Shown here one piece after another: positions 43,202 to 52,505 of a DNA stretch of 64,000 nucleotides (position 1 is the first letter of the stretch; each line of letters starts with the position of its first letter). The DNA comes from Bacteroidetes bacterium GWC2_46_850 (lineage in GTDB: Bacteria > Bacteroidota > Bacteroidia > Bacteroidales > Dysgonomonadaceae): the NCBI GenBank assembly GCA_001768325.1, contig MENQ01000011.1:62001-126000 (forward strand). The letters are read 5' to 3'. The position numbers were made by a program, and so were the translations under genes. The notes under the pieces are model-generated. The model was not told the origin of the DNA and ran no database searches. It saw only the letters and a list, made by a program, of their open reading frames with translations.

Positions 43202-44053
43202 TTGAAGAAAAAACCTATTATCATCGGTATTGGTGAGTTGCTCTGGGATATGCTTCCCTCCGGAAAAAAAGCAGGAGGCGCTCCTGTTAACTTTTCATTC
43301 CATGCCTCCGTAGCGGGAGCGGAAAGTTACGCAATAAGCGCTGTGGGCAATGATTTGCTTGGAGATGAGATTATGAATGAAATTGAAAAGATCGGCATTC
43401 ATCATCTCGTGGAACGGGTCGACTATCCCACCAGCACAGTTCGGGTGGAGTTGAAGGATGGCATACCCAACTATACAATTATTGAGCATGTGGCCTGGGA
43501 TCATATGCCACTGACTGAAGCCATGATGGAATTGGCAGGAAGAGCTGATGCTATTTGTTTCGGTACGCTGGCACAGAGGTCGGTAGAATCCAGAAATACT
43601 ATCCAGACAATGCTATCATTGGTTCCCGTGAGTGCTTACCGCATATTTGATATAAACTTGCGGCAGCATTTTTTCTCCAGAGAAATTATCATTGACTCAC
43701 TCAATCAATGCAATGTGTTTAAAATTAACCAAGAGGAGCTGGCGATTGTGGAAGAGATGTTCGATGTCCCGGAATCGGACGAAAAAGAGAGCTGTAAGTG
43801 GTTTATGAAAAAATTTGACTTGGAATTCATGATTTTAACTGCCGGAGCAGATTACAGCCTGATTGTTACCTCTGAATCTGACTCCCTGATTAACACTCCG
43901 CATGTAAAGGTAGTGGACACCGTGGGCGCAGGCGATTCGTTTACAGGTGCATTTATATCTGCCATTTTGGGTGGAAAGTCGCTAATAGAAGCGCACCAGT
44001 CGGCGGTCGACCGATCAGCTTTTGTTTGTTCACAAGCAGGTGCCTGGGTTTAA
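43202..44053 (+). CDS. PfkB-family fructokinase-like carbohydrate kinase, TTG start
   Basis: A 283-residue sugar kinase of the PfkB family. The N-terminal GIGELLWDMLPSGKKAGGAPVNF is the pattern of fructokinases, and the C-terminal ATP/catalytic motif is VGAGDSFTGAF (catalytic Asp245). The ORF begins with TTG at 43202; no ATG precedes the first beta-strand, so TTG is the best start. A decayed GH32 gene ends 22 bp upstream, so phosphorylation of fructose released by that enzyme is the likely original job. The gene itself looks intact. It overlaps the convergent ABC permease gene by 4 bp. Confidence 0.9.
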   Translation: MKKKPIIIGIGELLWDMLPSGKKAGGAPVNFSFHASVAGAESYAISAVGNDLLGDEIMNEIEKIGIHHLVERVDYPTSTVRVELKDGIPNYTIIEHVAWDHMPLTEAMMELAGRADAICFGTLAQRSVESRNTIQTMLSLVPVSAYRIFDINLRQHFFSREIIIDSLNQCNVFKINQEELAIVEEMFDVPESDEKESCKWFMKKFDLEFMILTAGADYSLIVTSESDSLINTPHVKVVDTVGAGDSFTGAFISAILGGKSLIEAHQSAVDRSAFVCSQAGAWV

Positions 44054-44868
44054 TCGACCTTTCTCCCGACGGCCTTCACAGCTTTGGCAATAAAAAACAT
44101 GATGATGAGTACGAAGATGATGAATGCCCCCGACGGCACATTCAGGTAATAGGATAGGAGCAGGCCTGCCACGCAGCCCACGAAGCTGAGGATGATAGAG
44201 AGGTAGATAATTTTCGAATATTTTACGGTAAACAGGTTGGCTGTCATCTGCGGTACGGTGATGAGCGACATGAGCAGAACAATGCCCACCAGGCGGATAC
44301 TCAGTACAATGGTGACGGCGATGAACAGCATCAACGTGTATTCGATGAACTGGGTGGGTATACGTCGGGTTTGTGCAAACTCGGTGTCAAAAGAAACAGA
44401 AACGATGTCGTGATAAAATAGAGCAAAGAAGAGTACCAGCGTCAGCGATAAAACTGCCAGCGACACAATGTCCGTCGGTGTGATGGTGAGGATATTGCCA
44501 AACAGATATTCCGACAGATTGGGGGCGTATCCGGGTGTGAGAAAAGTGAGCATGATGCCCAGCGCCATGCCCAGCGACCAGAAGACGGCAATGGCGGAGT
44601 CTTCCCGCACGCCCTGCTTGCGGGAGAGCCACTGAATGCCGAAGGCAGAAAAGATCGAGAAGACCATGGCCGACAGGATGGGCGGAAGAGAGAAATAAAA
44701 ACCGATACCCAGCCCCCCAAAAGAGGCATGTGTGATGCCGCCGCTGATAAATACCAGCCTGCGCGAGACAATGTATGTGCCGATGATACCACAGGCTATG
44801 CTGGCGAAGAGACTCCCCAAAAGAGCATTCCGAAAGAAAGCATACTCGAGCAGTTCCGGGATATTCAT
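44050..44868 (-). CDS. ABC-3 family metal-ion transporter permease
   Basis: A 272-residue inner-membrane permease of the ZnuB/MntB type with seven to nine hydrophobic segments. Conserved features: FRNALLGSLFASIACGIIGTYIV, FISGGITHASFGGLGIGFY, and VGIVLLMSLITVPQMTANL. Such permeases need an ATPase and a binding protein; neither gene is adjacent here, so the partners must be elsewhere. Zn(II) or Mn(II) import are both possible. The gene is 11 bp after a small membrane protein gene in what looks like an aroA-led operon. Confidence 0.9.
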   Translation of the reverse strand: MNIPELLEYAFFRNALLGSLFASIACGIIGTYIVSRRLVFISGGITHASFGGLGIGFYFSLPPILSAMVFSIFSAFGIQWLSRKQGVREDSAIAVFWSLGMALGIMLTFLTPGYAPNLSEYLFGNILTITPTDIVSLAVLSLTLVLFFALFYHDIVSVSFDTEFAQTRRIPTQFIEYTLMLFIAVTIVLSIRLVGIVLLMSLITVPQMTANLFTVKYSKIIYLSIILSFVGCVAGLLLSYYLNVPSGAFIIFVLIIMFFIAKAVKAVGRKVD

Positions 44869-44879
44869 CTCTTCCTGGT

Positions 44880-45311
44880 TCAGGCGTGCATTTTATGCGC
44901 TCTCAATTCATTCACAAACATCAACACTTCGTCTTTGAGTTGATCGGGTAGAGAGATCCCTCTCATCTGCAGACTGCGTACCCAGCGTGGTTTCTCCGCA
45001 TCGAGGACGGAGTAAAAGACATCCCGGAACTCATCTGCTTCGCGAGGAGTATATTGAGCCGAATCACGACGGACAAACTTGTCGAGCTCCTCGTCATCGA
45101 AGTACTCCGGTTTTTCCACAAACGCGGCTATGAGACTGTCTTTTTCGCACACTTCGTGTGCACCGCAACAACCACCTTCTCCCAGATCTATGGAGGGAGG
45201 TGGCATCACACGGGTTGTTGTATTACCTTTTCTTCGCTGGATAAAATTGGTGATGGCCAACGCCAGCACAAAAAAGAGAATAATTCCAAGAAATAATACA
45301 ATGACTTGCAT
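44880..45311 (-). CDS. Small single-pass membrane protein, unknown function
   Basis: A 143-residue protein I do not recognise by name. One N-terminal membrane helix (MQVIVLFLGIILFFVLALAI), a basic stop-transfer (QRRKG), then a cysteine-rich stretch GGCCGAHEVCEKDSL that could bind metal or an iron-sulfur cluster. The rest is soluble and acidic-aromatic (EKPEYFDDEELDKFV, YTPREADEFRDVFY, EKPRWVRSLQMRGISLP). It lies between aroA (7 bp) and the ABC-3 metal permease (11 bp), so a link to metal handling is a guess. The start at ATG 45311 is chosen over an upstream TTG that would overlap aroA. Confidence 0.75.
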   Translation of the reverse strand: MQVIVLFLGIILFFVLALAITNFIQRRKGNTTTRVMPPPSIDLGEGGCCGAHEVCEKDSLIAAFVEKPEYFDDEELDKFVRRDSAQYTPREADEFRDVFYSVLDAEKPRWVRSLQMRGISLPDQLKDEVLMFVNELRAHKMHA

Positions 45312-45318
45312 AATTAAA

Positions 45319-46548
45319 TTACCTTTCTTCAATATTAAAGCCTGCTCTCTTCAAATCATCCCAGAAGTTTGGATAGGATTTTGTCACCACTTCGGGATTG
45401 TTGATGTTCAGTGTGCGAAAAACCATCGCTCCGGGTGCAAAGGACATGGCCATGCGATGATCATCGTAGGTGTCTATCGCCGGTTCCTTCACCGGAGTAC
45501 AACGTTCGCCATCCCATTCGAGCATGCCGATTTCAGTTTCTTTGAGTATAAAGCCCAACTTCTTCAATTCGTTGATCAGGGCCTGCACACGATCTGTTTC
45601 CTTGATCTTCAGGCTTTGTATGCCCGAGAATAGAAACGGTACACCCATAAAACAACAGGTTGCGGCAAATGTTTGCGCCAGGTCGGGTTCGTTGACAAAA
45701 TCGTGAAAGAATTTTCGTGCTTTTCGTTTTGTGTGACGAATGACGGCTCCCTCTTCCACAAATTCCGTGGTTACGCCCAGGTCGCTGAACAGGTTGGCCA
45801 CGTTGGCGTCGCCCTGAAGGCTTTTTTTATGTAGTCCCAACAGTGTCACCTGTGCACCGGGCGTTAGTGCGACCAGCTCGTACCAGTAGGAGGCTGCAGA
45901 CCAGTCTGTTTCTACTGCTAGCTCAATGGCCTGATACTGCTGTGGTTTTATCAGGATATCATTGCCGGCCCATTTGACAACGACCCCACACTGTGCCATC
46001 ATGGCCATGGTGAGGTCGATATAGGGTTTGGAGACAATCTTTTTTTCGATGTGCATGATCAACCCGTTTTCCATGAGCGGAGCGACCATCAACAAGGCTG
46101 AGATAAACTGCGAGCTGATATTGCCGGAAAGATATACTTCTCCTCCTTTCAGTTTTCTCCCTTTGATGCGCAAAGGAGGAAAACCTTCCTTCTCCAGATA
46201 TTCAATCTCAGCACCCAATGCTGTGAGTGTTTCCACAAGCGGATGAATGGGACGTTCATGCATTCTTTTGGATCCTTTGATGATCCACTCTCCTTCCATA
46301 CCTGCCAGGAAAGCTGTCAGAAAACGCATGGCAGTACCGGCGCCTTTCACGTCGAACACATTGGAATCGGAGTTAAAGGCATCGATGATGACCCGCGTAT
46401 CTTCGCAGTCGGAAAGATTCCTGATGTTGTAGGTGCTTAAGCTCAGTGCGTTGAGAATAAGTGCCCTGTTACTCATGCTTTTTGATGCAGGGAGCTGTAC
46501 GGTGGTGTGAATTGCATCAGGGGGTGAAATTTTATATCGCAATTGCAT
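45319..46548 (-). CDS. aroA: 3-phosphoshikimate 1-carboxyvinyltransferase (EPSP synthase)
   Basis: A 409-residue enzyme of the shikimate pathway. Motifs: PASKSMSNRALILNAL, the GTAMRFL phosphate loop, IKGSKRMHERPI, ISSQFISALLMVAP, KETDRVQALI and DDHRMAMSFA. Length is slightly below the usual 425-430 but motifs are intact. It supplies chorismate, the TrpE substrate, but is 14 kb from the trp operon. Head of a probable operon with the small membrane protein and the permease. Confidence 0.96.
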   Translation of the reverse strand: MQLRYKISPPDAIHTTVQLPASKSMSNRALILNALSLSTYNIRNLSDCEDTRVIIDAFNSDSNVFDVKGAGTAMRFLTAFLAGMEGEWIIKGSKRMHERPIHPLVETLTALGAEIEYLEKEGFPPLRIKGRKLKGGEVYLSGNISSQFISALLMVAPLMENGLIMHIEKKIVSKPYIDLTMAMMAQCGVVVKWAGNDILIKPQQYQAIELAVETDWSAASYWYELVALTPGAQVTLLGLHKKSLQGDANVANLFSDLGVTTEFVEEGAVIRHTKRKARKFFHDFVNEPDLAQTFAATCCFMGVPFLFSGIQSLKIKETDRVQALINELKKLGFILKETEIGMLEWDGERCTPVKEPAIDTYDDHRMAMSFAPGAMVFRTLNINNPEVVTKSYPNFWDDLKRAGFNIEER

Positions 46549-46706
46549 CGTTGTGTAACATTTTCGCTAAAGTTTGACTTTTGTTCATTGCTGCTCAATG
46601 CAAAAGTGATACAAAAATAATCATTTAAAATGAAGACAAGGCAGTTTCTTTTCTGTTTTATGTTGTTTAAACTCCTTTAATGAATTTTCGGCACCTTGCA
46701 GGACGA

Positions 46707-48041
46707 TCATCCCATTAGTCCGTAGATAAATATGGCGAGGATGGCGGGAGGAACAATGTATCGCAACAGGAAGATGTAGGCTCTCAGAAAGCCGACAGTC
46801 ATTTTCAAGGTGCCCTGGTTGGTCAGTTGGGCATATACCAGTTTTTTATCCAGATACCATCCCACGAAAAGGCTGATAAAGAAGCCCCCTGCGGGAAGCA
46901 TAAACTTGGCAGAGCTAATGTCAAGCAGATTGAAGAAAGAAGGGGAAAGTGAGGAAATTACCCCTAGTATGATGACGCCCGTGGTGACAAGGAGGGTACT
47001 CATTTTTCGGGAAAGGCGATATTCTTCATGCAGGTAGAGCGTCACTACTTCCATCAAAGAGATGGTGGATGTGATTGCGGCGAGTGTCAGCAGACAGAAA
47101 AACATCGCTGCCCATAGCGCGGAGGCCGGCATCTGATTAAACAATCCCGGAAGGGTGATAAACAGCAGTCCGGGCCCTCCTGCAACCAGCTCATCGATGA
47201 TGGTTCCCGGGTTGGCAGTCAATGCAAAGGCCGCAGGAAAGATAATCACTCCCGCGAGTATGGCTACCAGTGAATCGAGCATGGAGACCTGTACCACTGT
47301 TTTGGTGAGGTTGATGCGATTGTTGAAGTAGGAGCCATAGGTGATCATACAGCCCATGCCGATGGAGAGTGAGAAGAAGGCCTGGCCCATTGCATCGAGG
47401 AAGACGGTCGGCTTCACATGTTCCAGGCTGGGCATAAAGAGGAAGGAGAGACCACCGGTTGCACCTTCCAGCGTGACAGCCCGTACCGCAAGAACAATGA
47501 GTAGCAGAAAGAGCATCGGCATGAGAATCTTCGACGATTGCTCAATTCCTTTTTTTACACCAGAGAGGATAAAGAATGCCGTCAGCAAGGTAAAGAGTAT
47601 CATCCAGAAGATCTGTCGCAACGGGTTGCTTAATAATGAGGAGAAGTTCGCTGAAAAATCATCCACCGTGTGCAGGTTGCCTGTGACAGATTGCATCAGA
47701 TAGTCCAGGGTCCAGCCACAGACAACCATATAGAATCCCATGATCACGAAACCGGTGAGCACACCCAGCCGACCCACCCATTTCCAGTGTGTGCCGGGTG
47801 CCAGCTTATGAAAGGCTCCTGCTGTATTGGCCTGGGATGATCTGCCCACAAGAAACTCGCTGGCCATCAGTGGAATGCCGAAAAATAAAATACATCCGAT
47901 ATAGACCAGAATAAATATGGCACCGCCACCATCGGCTGTCTGGCTGGGAAAGCGCCATATATTGCCCAGGCCGACGGCAGATCCTGTTGCCGCGGCAATT
48001 ACTCCAACTTTGGAAGCAAATGTTATCCGTTTTTCGTTCAT
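46707..48041 (-). CDS. Neurotransmitter:sodium symporter (NSS/SNF) family transporter
   Basis: A 444-residue sodium-coupled transporter with 11-12 membrane segments. The signature ATGSAVGLGNIWRFP in TM1 (unwound region with sodium ligands) and GGGAIFILVY in the following loop are clear. Bacterial members such as LeuT and TnaT move amino acids, including tryptophan. The start at ATG 48041 (MNEKRITFASK) is chosen; the frame upstream reaches 48071 but has weaker start context. It has 11 bp to yaaA upstream. Confidence 0.92.
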   Translation of the reverse strand: MNEKRITFASKVGVIAAATGSAVGLGNIWRFPSQTADGGGAIFILVYIGCILFFGIPLMASEFLVGRSSQANTAGAFHKLAPGTHWKWVGRLGVLTGFVIMGFYMVVCGWTLDYLMQSVTGNLHTVDDFSANFSSLLSNPLRQIFWMILFTLLTAFFILSGVKKGIEQSSKILMPMLFLLLIVLAVRAVTLEGATGGLSFLFMPSLEHVKPTVFLDAMGQAFFSLSIGMGCMITYGSYFNNRINLTKTVVQVSMLDSLVAILAGVIIFPAAFALTANPGTIIDELVAGGPGLLFITLPGLFNQMPASALWAAMFFCLLTLAAITSTISLMEVVTLYLHEEYRLSRKMSTLLVTTGVIILGVISSLSPSFFNLLDISSAKFMLPAGGFFISLFVGWYLDKKLVYAQLTNQGTLKMTVGFLRAYIFLLRYIVPPAILAIFIYGLMG

Positions 48042-48052
48042 ATGTGACTCCT

Positions 48053-48814
48053 TTATCTCACAAAGACCCACTCATTTTCTTTTGATAGGGCAGGATAATA
48101 GAAATATTCTTCATAATGAAAACCTTTCACATCCTCTGTATTGGTGAGCCTGTTTTTGATGATATAGCGGGCCATCAGCCCCCTGGCTTTTTTTGTGTGG
48201 ACGACAATTTGTTTAAAATCATTGTGCTCCAGTTGTAAAAACCGGATGTCGATGATGCGTACACCTTCAGGTAGTGCACTTCTCTGCACTGCCTTTGCAT
48301 ATTCGGCGGAGGCGACATTGATGATTGTTTTGTCTTCCTTTTTGAACCGGGTCGCGAGCTGTCTGTTTACCGTCTCCTGCCAGAATTCATAGAGCGTGCG
48401 ATACCCTGGGGGTACGATTTGTCTTTGCATCTCCAGTCGATAAGGTCTGATCAGATCAAATGGGCGTAACATGCCATAGAGGCCCGAAAGGATATTGAGG
48501 TGTCTCTGGGCGAATGCAACGTCGTCATCCGAAAAATCATGCGCATTTAATCCCGCATAGGCGATCCCGTTGTAAGCCAACGCTGCAGCACGCGTGGGGG
48601 TGGAGTTGAAGTAAAAGGTCTGAAACTGTTCATAGACATTGCGTGCCATTTTGGGGTTGATCTTCATGATTGTTCCAATTTCTTTTTCAGACAACTGTTG
48701 ACAAACTGTGATCAATTCCTTCGTTTTATCCGGAAATAGTGGTTTCGTAGTTTTGAACCGGTCTTTCTTCTCCGGAAATGAAATCAGTTTCGCCGGTGAC
48801 ATCAGTATTTGCAT
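48053..48814 (-). CDS. yaaA: Peroxide stress protein YaaA
   Basis: A 253-residue YaaA (DUF328) homologue. E. coli YaaA lowers free iron during peroxide stress. The N-terminus MQILMSPAKLISFPEKK, the middle segment NILSGLYGMLRPFDLIRPYRLEM and KTIINVASAEYAKAV are the conserved blocks. The start ATG 48814 lies 2 bp after the cysS stop codon. Length is normal. Confidence 0.95.
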   Translation of the reverse strand: MQILMSPAKLISFPEKKDRFKTTKPLFPDKTKELITVCQQLSEKEIGTIMKINPKMARNVYEQFQTFYFNSTPTRAAALAYNGIAYAGLNAHDFSDDDVAFAQRHLNILSGLYGMLRPFDLIRPYRLEMQRQIVPPGYRTLYEFWQETVNRQLATRFKKEDKTIINVASAEYAKAVQRSALPEGVRIIDIRFLQLEHNDFKQIVVHTKKARGLMARYIIKNRLTNTEDVKGFHYEEYFYYPALSKENEWVFVR

Positions 48815-48816
48815 GG

Positions 48817-50295
48817 TTACAGCCTCCACTCTACACCTTCTTTGGTGTCTTTCAGTGTAACGCCGGCTTCCTTCAGGGCATCCCTGATCTTGTCTGAGGT
48901 AGTCCAGTCCTTGTTGTCACGGGCCGACTGACGGATGTCAATGATTAGCCGCATCAGTCCCTCTATTACATCACTTCCGGCCATTTGTTTTGTCTCATCC
49001 ACCAGCCCCAGCACCTCGAAGATGAAGGTCTGCATGATCTTTTTCAACGTGGCCAGGTCTGCAGCTGTGAGGGTTTCTTTTTTGTCGAGCGCCGAATTAA
49101 TGATACGCACTCCCTCAAAAAGGTGGGCAATGAGGGTGGGACTGTTAAAGTCATCATTCATCGCCGCATAACAGCGTTGTTCCAGTTCGTCGATATTTAC
49201 CGAAGAGAAGGCAGAGGGTGTAATCTTTTCCAGCGCAGAAAGGCTCTCCATCAATTTCTTATATCCCTTTTCAGCAGCCTGCAATGCCTCATTGGAGAAG
49301 TCGAGCGTGCTCCGGTAATGCGACTGGGCCATAAAGAAACGGACCGTCATGGGAGAGTAACCTCTTTCCAGCAGCGGATGGTCACCGGTAAAGAGTTCTT
49401 TTGGAAGGAAACCGTTGCCGGCACTCTTCGACATGCGCGTCCCGTTTACGGTGAGCATGTTGGTGTGTACCCAGTATTTGGCGGGTTCAGTATGATTGCA
49501 TGCCTGCGATTGGGCAATCTCGTTGGTGTGATGGGTGGCCTGCAGGTCCATACCCCCCCCGTGAATGTCAAAGGTTGTTCCCAGATACTTGGTGCTCATG
49601 GCAGAACATTCGATGTGCCACCCGGGAAACCCCTGTCCCCAGGGTGAGGGCCACTGCATCAGTGTCTCGGCCTTTGCTTTGATCCAGAGGGCAAAGTCGA
49701 GTCGTCCTCTTTTTTCGTCTTGGCCGTCCAGCTCCCTGGTTCCTTCCATCAGGTCTTCCAGTTTTCGGTTGGTGAGCGTGCCGTAATCATGTTCCCTGCT
49801 GTATTTCTCCACATCAAAATAGACAGAGCCATTCACCTCATAGGCGTAGCCGGCTTTCAGGATCATCTTTATCATCTCTATCTGTTCCAGGATGTGGCCA
49901 GTTGCTGTGGGCTCAATACTGGGGGGGAGGGTGTTGAAAAGTGCCAGCACCTCATGAAATCCAAGGGTGTATTTTTGCACGATCTCCATCGGTTCCAGTT
50001 GTTCCAGTTTGGCTTTTTTTGAGAACTTATCCTCTCCCTCATCCCGGTCGCCTTCCAGATGTCCTGCATCGGTGATATTCCTCACATAGCGCACTTTGTA
50101 GCCGAGGTGTAGCAGATAGCGGTAAATCAAATCAAAAGAGATGAACGTGCGGCAATTGCCCAGATGAATATCGCTGTAGACAGTGGGTCCGCATACGTAC
50201 ATGCCCACGAGGGGCGGGTGGAGCGGCTCAAAAGCTTCTTTCCTGCGACTGAGTGTGTTGTAAATGACCAAATTGTTTGCCTTTTCTGTGTCCAT
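48817..50295 (-). CDS. cysS: Cysteinyl-tRNA synthetase
   Basis: A 492-residue class I aminoacyl-tRNA synthetase. The zinc/active-site start GMYVCGPTVYSDIHLGN contains the HIGH-like motif (HLGN) and first Cys ligand; GWHIECSAMS and HTNEIAQSQA give further ligands; the KMSKS-like loop is RMSKSAGN. The C-terminal DALR-type helices follow. The start at ATG 50295 (MDTEKANNLVIYN) is chosen over the upstream M at 50331. Confidence 0.97.
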   Translation of the reverse strand: MDTEKANNLVIYNTLSRRKEAFEPLHPPLVGMYVCGPTVYSDIHLGNCRTFISFDLIYRYLLHLGYKVRYVRNITDAGHLEGDRDEGEDKFSKKAKLEQLEPMEIVQKYTLGFHEVLALFNTLPPSIEPTATGHILEQIEMIKMILKAGYAYEVNGSVYFDVEKYSREHDYGTLTNRKLEDLMEGTRELDGQDEKRGRLDFALWIKAKAETLMQWPSPWGQGFPGWHIECSAMSTKYLGTTFDIHGGGMDLQATHHTNEIAQSQACNHTEPAKYWVHTNMLTVNGTRMSKSAGNGFLPKELFTGDHPLLERGYSPMTVRFFMAQSHYRSTLDFSNEALQAAEKGYKKLMESLSALEKITPSAFSSVNIDELEQRCYAAMNDDFNSPTLIAHLFEGVRIINSALDKKETLTAADLATLKKIMQTFIFEVLGLVDETKQMAGSDVIEGLMRLIIDIRQSARDNKDWTTSDKIRDALKEAGVTLKDTKEGVEWRL

Positions 50296-50385
50296 GTCGG
50301 GGCTGATAATTTTAAAAAGGCAAAAATACAAATTTATGCGTTAAGATCGTTCATCCGGATGAAAAAGAGGAGAAAGTCATGCGTG

Positions 50386-50420
50386 TTTGATGGAGGTTTA
50401 CCAATATTTTGATACTTTTG
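50386..50420 (+). promoter_or_regulatory. Possible promoter of the DUF5020 gene
   Basis: TACTTTTG (50413-50420) matches TAnnTTTG; TTTG (50386-50389) is 23 nt upstream, a little far for a -33 element. It favours the starts at 50447/50459 over the first ATG of the frame at 50387. Confidence 0.4.
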
Positions 50421-50446
50421 TCATTTCTTTAAATAAACTAACCTTT

Positions 50447-51166
50447 ATGCATGTTTTTATGTCACGTAAAATTTCTGTTATACTTCTGTTCTTCTGTGTG
50501 CTTGGAGCTGTCAGGGCACAAAATCTGCAGTTACATTTCGATCCGCGTCATTCCTTGTACGGCGATGATGTAGCCCCTGCGAATTATCTTACCGCAACCT
50601 TTGAGATGTTTAAGCCGGACCGGTGGGGGAGTACGTTCATGTTTGCGGATTTCGATTTCAATCACGACAAAAAAAATATCGGACTTGTTTATGCTGAAAT
50701 TGCCCGGGAATTTAAAATCGCTGATTTTCCATTGCTTCCTCATATTGAATTTAATGGAGGTCTGGGAAATGGGTTCTCCATTCCTTCCTCTTATATGGCC
50801 GGCGTTGGTTATCCCTTTCGACTGGGTAATTTCTACATGAGTACCTATGTGGTATATAAGCTGAATGCATTTCAGAAAGTAAGCAACGATGCCCAATGGA
50901 CGGTAACATGGAACGCTTCGCTGGCAGATGGTAAGCTCTCCCTGGGTGGATTCGCGGATCTCTGGACTGAGGATAAATCTTTTACGGAAGGAAGCGATGC
51001 CAGCGGGAAAAAAATGATTTTCCTGAGCGAGCCCCAGATATGGTATAACATCACGCCCAACTTCTCGCTGGGCAGCGAGATTGAACTAAGTTATAATTTT
51101 GTGAATAAATTTACCGAGAGTAAATTTTATGTCATTCCTACCCTGGCCACAAAGTGGAATTTTTAA
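50447..51166 (+). CDS. DUF5020 (Tsx-like) outer-membrane protein
   Basis: A protein of about 239 residues with a signal peptide (SVILLFFCVLGAVRAQ) and a beta-barrel-like pattern throughout. The mature N-terminus NLQLHFDPRHSLY and strands such as STFMFADFDFNHDKKNIGL and PQIWYNITPNFSLGSEIEL match the DUF5020/Tsx-like nucleoside-channel family, ending ATKWNF with a terminal Phe. Start at ATG 50447 or 50459; the latter gives the best signal peptide. It lies 18 bp before an NCS2 purine/xanthine-type permease, so an outer-/inner-membrane nucleobase or nucleoside uptake pair is a reasonable inference. Confidence 0.85.
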   Translation: MHVFMSRKISVILLFFCVLGAVRAQNLQLHFDPRHSLYGDDVAPANYLTATFEMFKPDRWGSTFMFADFDFNHDKKNIGLVYAEIAREFKIADFPLLPHIEFNGGLGNGFSIPSSYMAGVGYPFRLGNFYMSTYVVYKLNAFQKVSNDAQWTVTWNASLADGKLSLGGFADLWTEDKSFTEGSDASGKKMIFLSEPQIWYNITPNFSLGSEIELSYNFVNKFTESKFYVIPTLATKWNF

Positions 51167-51184
51167 TGTATAAGACGAACAATT

Positions 51185-52495
51185 ATGTTGGAAAAGATTT
51201 TCAAGTTAAAACAAAATAGAACTACAGTACGTACTGAGTTTGTAGCCGGAATCATCACTTTTCTCACCATGTCTTATATTCTGGTGGTGAATCCCAATAT
51301 ACTGAGTGCATCGGGAATGGATAAAGCTGCACTGTTTACCGCCACGGCACTCGCCAGTGTGCTTGGAACGCTTTTTATGGCGTTCATCCCCAACCTGCCC
51401 ATCGCACAGGCACCGGGCATGGGGCTAAACTCTTTCTTTGCTTTCTCGGTGGTGCTCGGTCTGGGATATTCTTGGCAGATGGCGCTCACAGCTGTTTTTA
51501 TAGAAGGTATTATCTTCATTATCCTTACTTTCTTTAATGTGCGTGAAATGATTGTAAAAAGTATCCCCACAACGATAAAAAATGCCATTCCGGTGGGAAT
51601 AGGTCTTTTCATCACTTTTCTCGGCTTGCAGAATGCCGGACTCATTGTCAGGGATGAAAATACAATGGTTACACTGGGAGCCATGTCGAACCCACATGTG
51701 TGGGTTGCTTCATTGGGACTCATTCTTACGGCAGCACTCTATTATAAAAAAGTACACGGTGCCTTTCTGATCGGCATTGTGGTGGCCACTGTTTTCGCCA
51801 TTATTCTGGGATTGGTGCAGTTGCCATCGGGAACCCTGGTCTCTCTGCCACCCAACATTTCTCCCATTTTCATGCAGTTTGAGTGGGATCACATCTTCAC
51901 CCTTGATATGCTGATCGTGGTATTTACTTTCCTTTTTGTAAATCTGTTTGATACAATTGGTACGCTGTTGGGTGTTGCCTCAAAAATTGGGATAACCGAC
52001 AAGGATGGTAATTTCCCGCAGATTAAAAAAGCGCTCTTTGCCGATGCACTTGGAACAACTTTCGGTGCGGTACTGGGTACCAGCACGGTGACCTCCTATG
52101 TGGAAAGCGCATCGGGCGTGGCTGTGGGTGGACGTACCGGCTTAACGGCACTGTCAACGGCGACCATGTTTACCCTTGCCCTGTTTCTGGCACCACTCTT
52201 TCTGATGGTTCCCGCATCTGCTACCGCACCGGCACTGATTCTTGTCGGGTTGTTCATGATCACGGCGGTGGTGAAGATCAACTTCGACAACATGACGGAG
52301 GCGCTGCCCGCCTTCCTCACCATCGTGATGATGCCCTTCGCCTTCAGTATTGCACAGGGAATTATTTTTGGTATGTTGTCATACGTGTTGTTGAAAGCAT
52401 TAAGCGGAAAATGGAAACATATCTCGGTGACCATGTGGGTTATCTTCGTGCTTTTTATCGGTAAGTTGGTACTCGATGGAATGAACGTCTTGTAA
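51185..52495 (+). CDS. NCS2-family nucleobase permease (AzgA-like)
   Basis: A 436-residue inner-membrane permease with about 12-14 hydrophobic segments. The family blocks TEFVAGIITFLTMSYILVVNP, IAQAPGMGLNSFFAFSV, LFVNLFDTIGTLLGVASKIG and TSTVTSYVESASGVAVGGRTG are present and match the AzgA/GhxP branch (adenine, guanine, hypoxanthine). 18 bp after a Tsx-like outer-membrane gene and 10 bp before the GT39 gene. Confidence 0.94.
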   Translation: MLEKIFKLKQNRTTVRTEFVAGIITFLTMSYILVVNPNILSASGMDKAALFTATALASVLGTLFMAFIPNLPIAQAPGMGLNSFFAFSVVLGLGYSWQMALTAVFIEGIIFIILTFFNVREMIVKSIPTTIKNAIPVGIGLFITFLGLQNAGLIVRDENTMVTLGAMSNPHVWVASLGLILTAALYYKKVHGAFLIGIVVATVFAIILGLVQLPSGTLVSLPPNISPIFMQFEWDHIFTLDMLIVVFTFLFVNLFDTIGTLLGVASKIGITDKDGNFPQIKKALFADALGTTFGAVLGTSTVTSYVESASGVAVGGRTGLTALSTATMFTLALFLAPLFLMVPASATAPALILVGLFMITAVVKINFDNMTEALPAFLTIVMMPFAFSIAQGIIFGMLSYVLLKALSGKWKHISVTMWVIFVLFIGKLVLDGMNVL

Positions 52496-52505
52496 ATAGC
52501 CGCTT

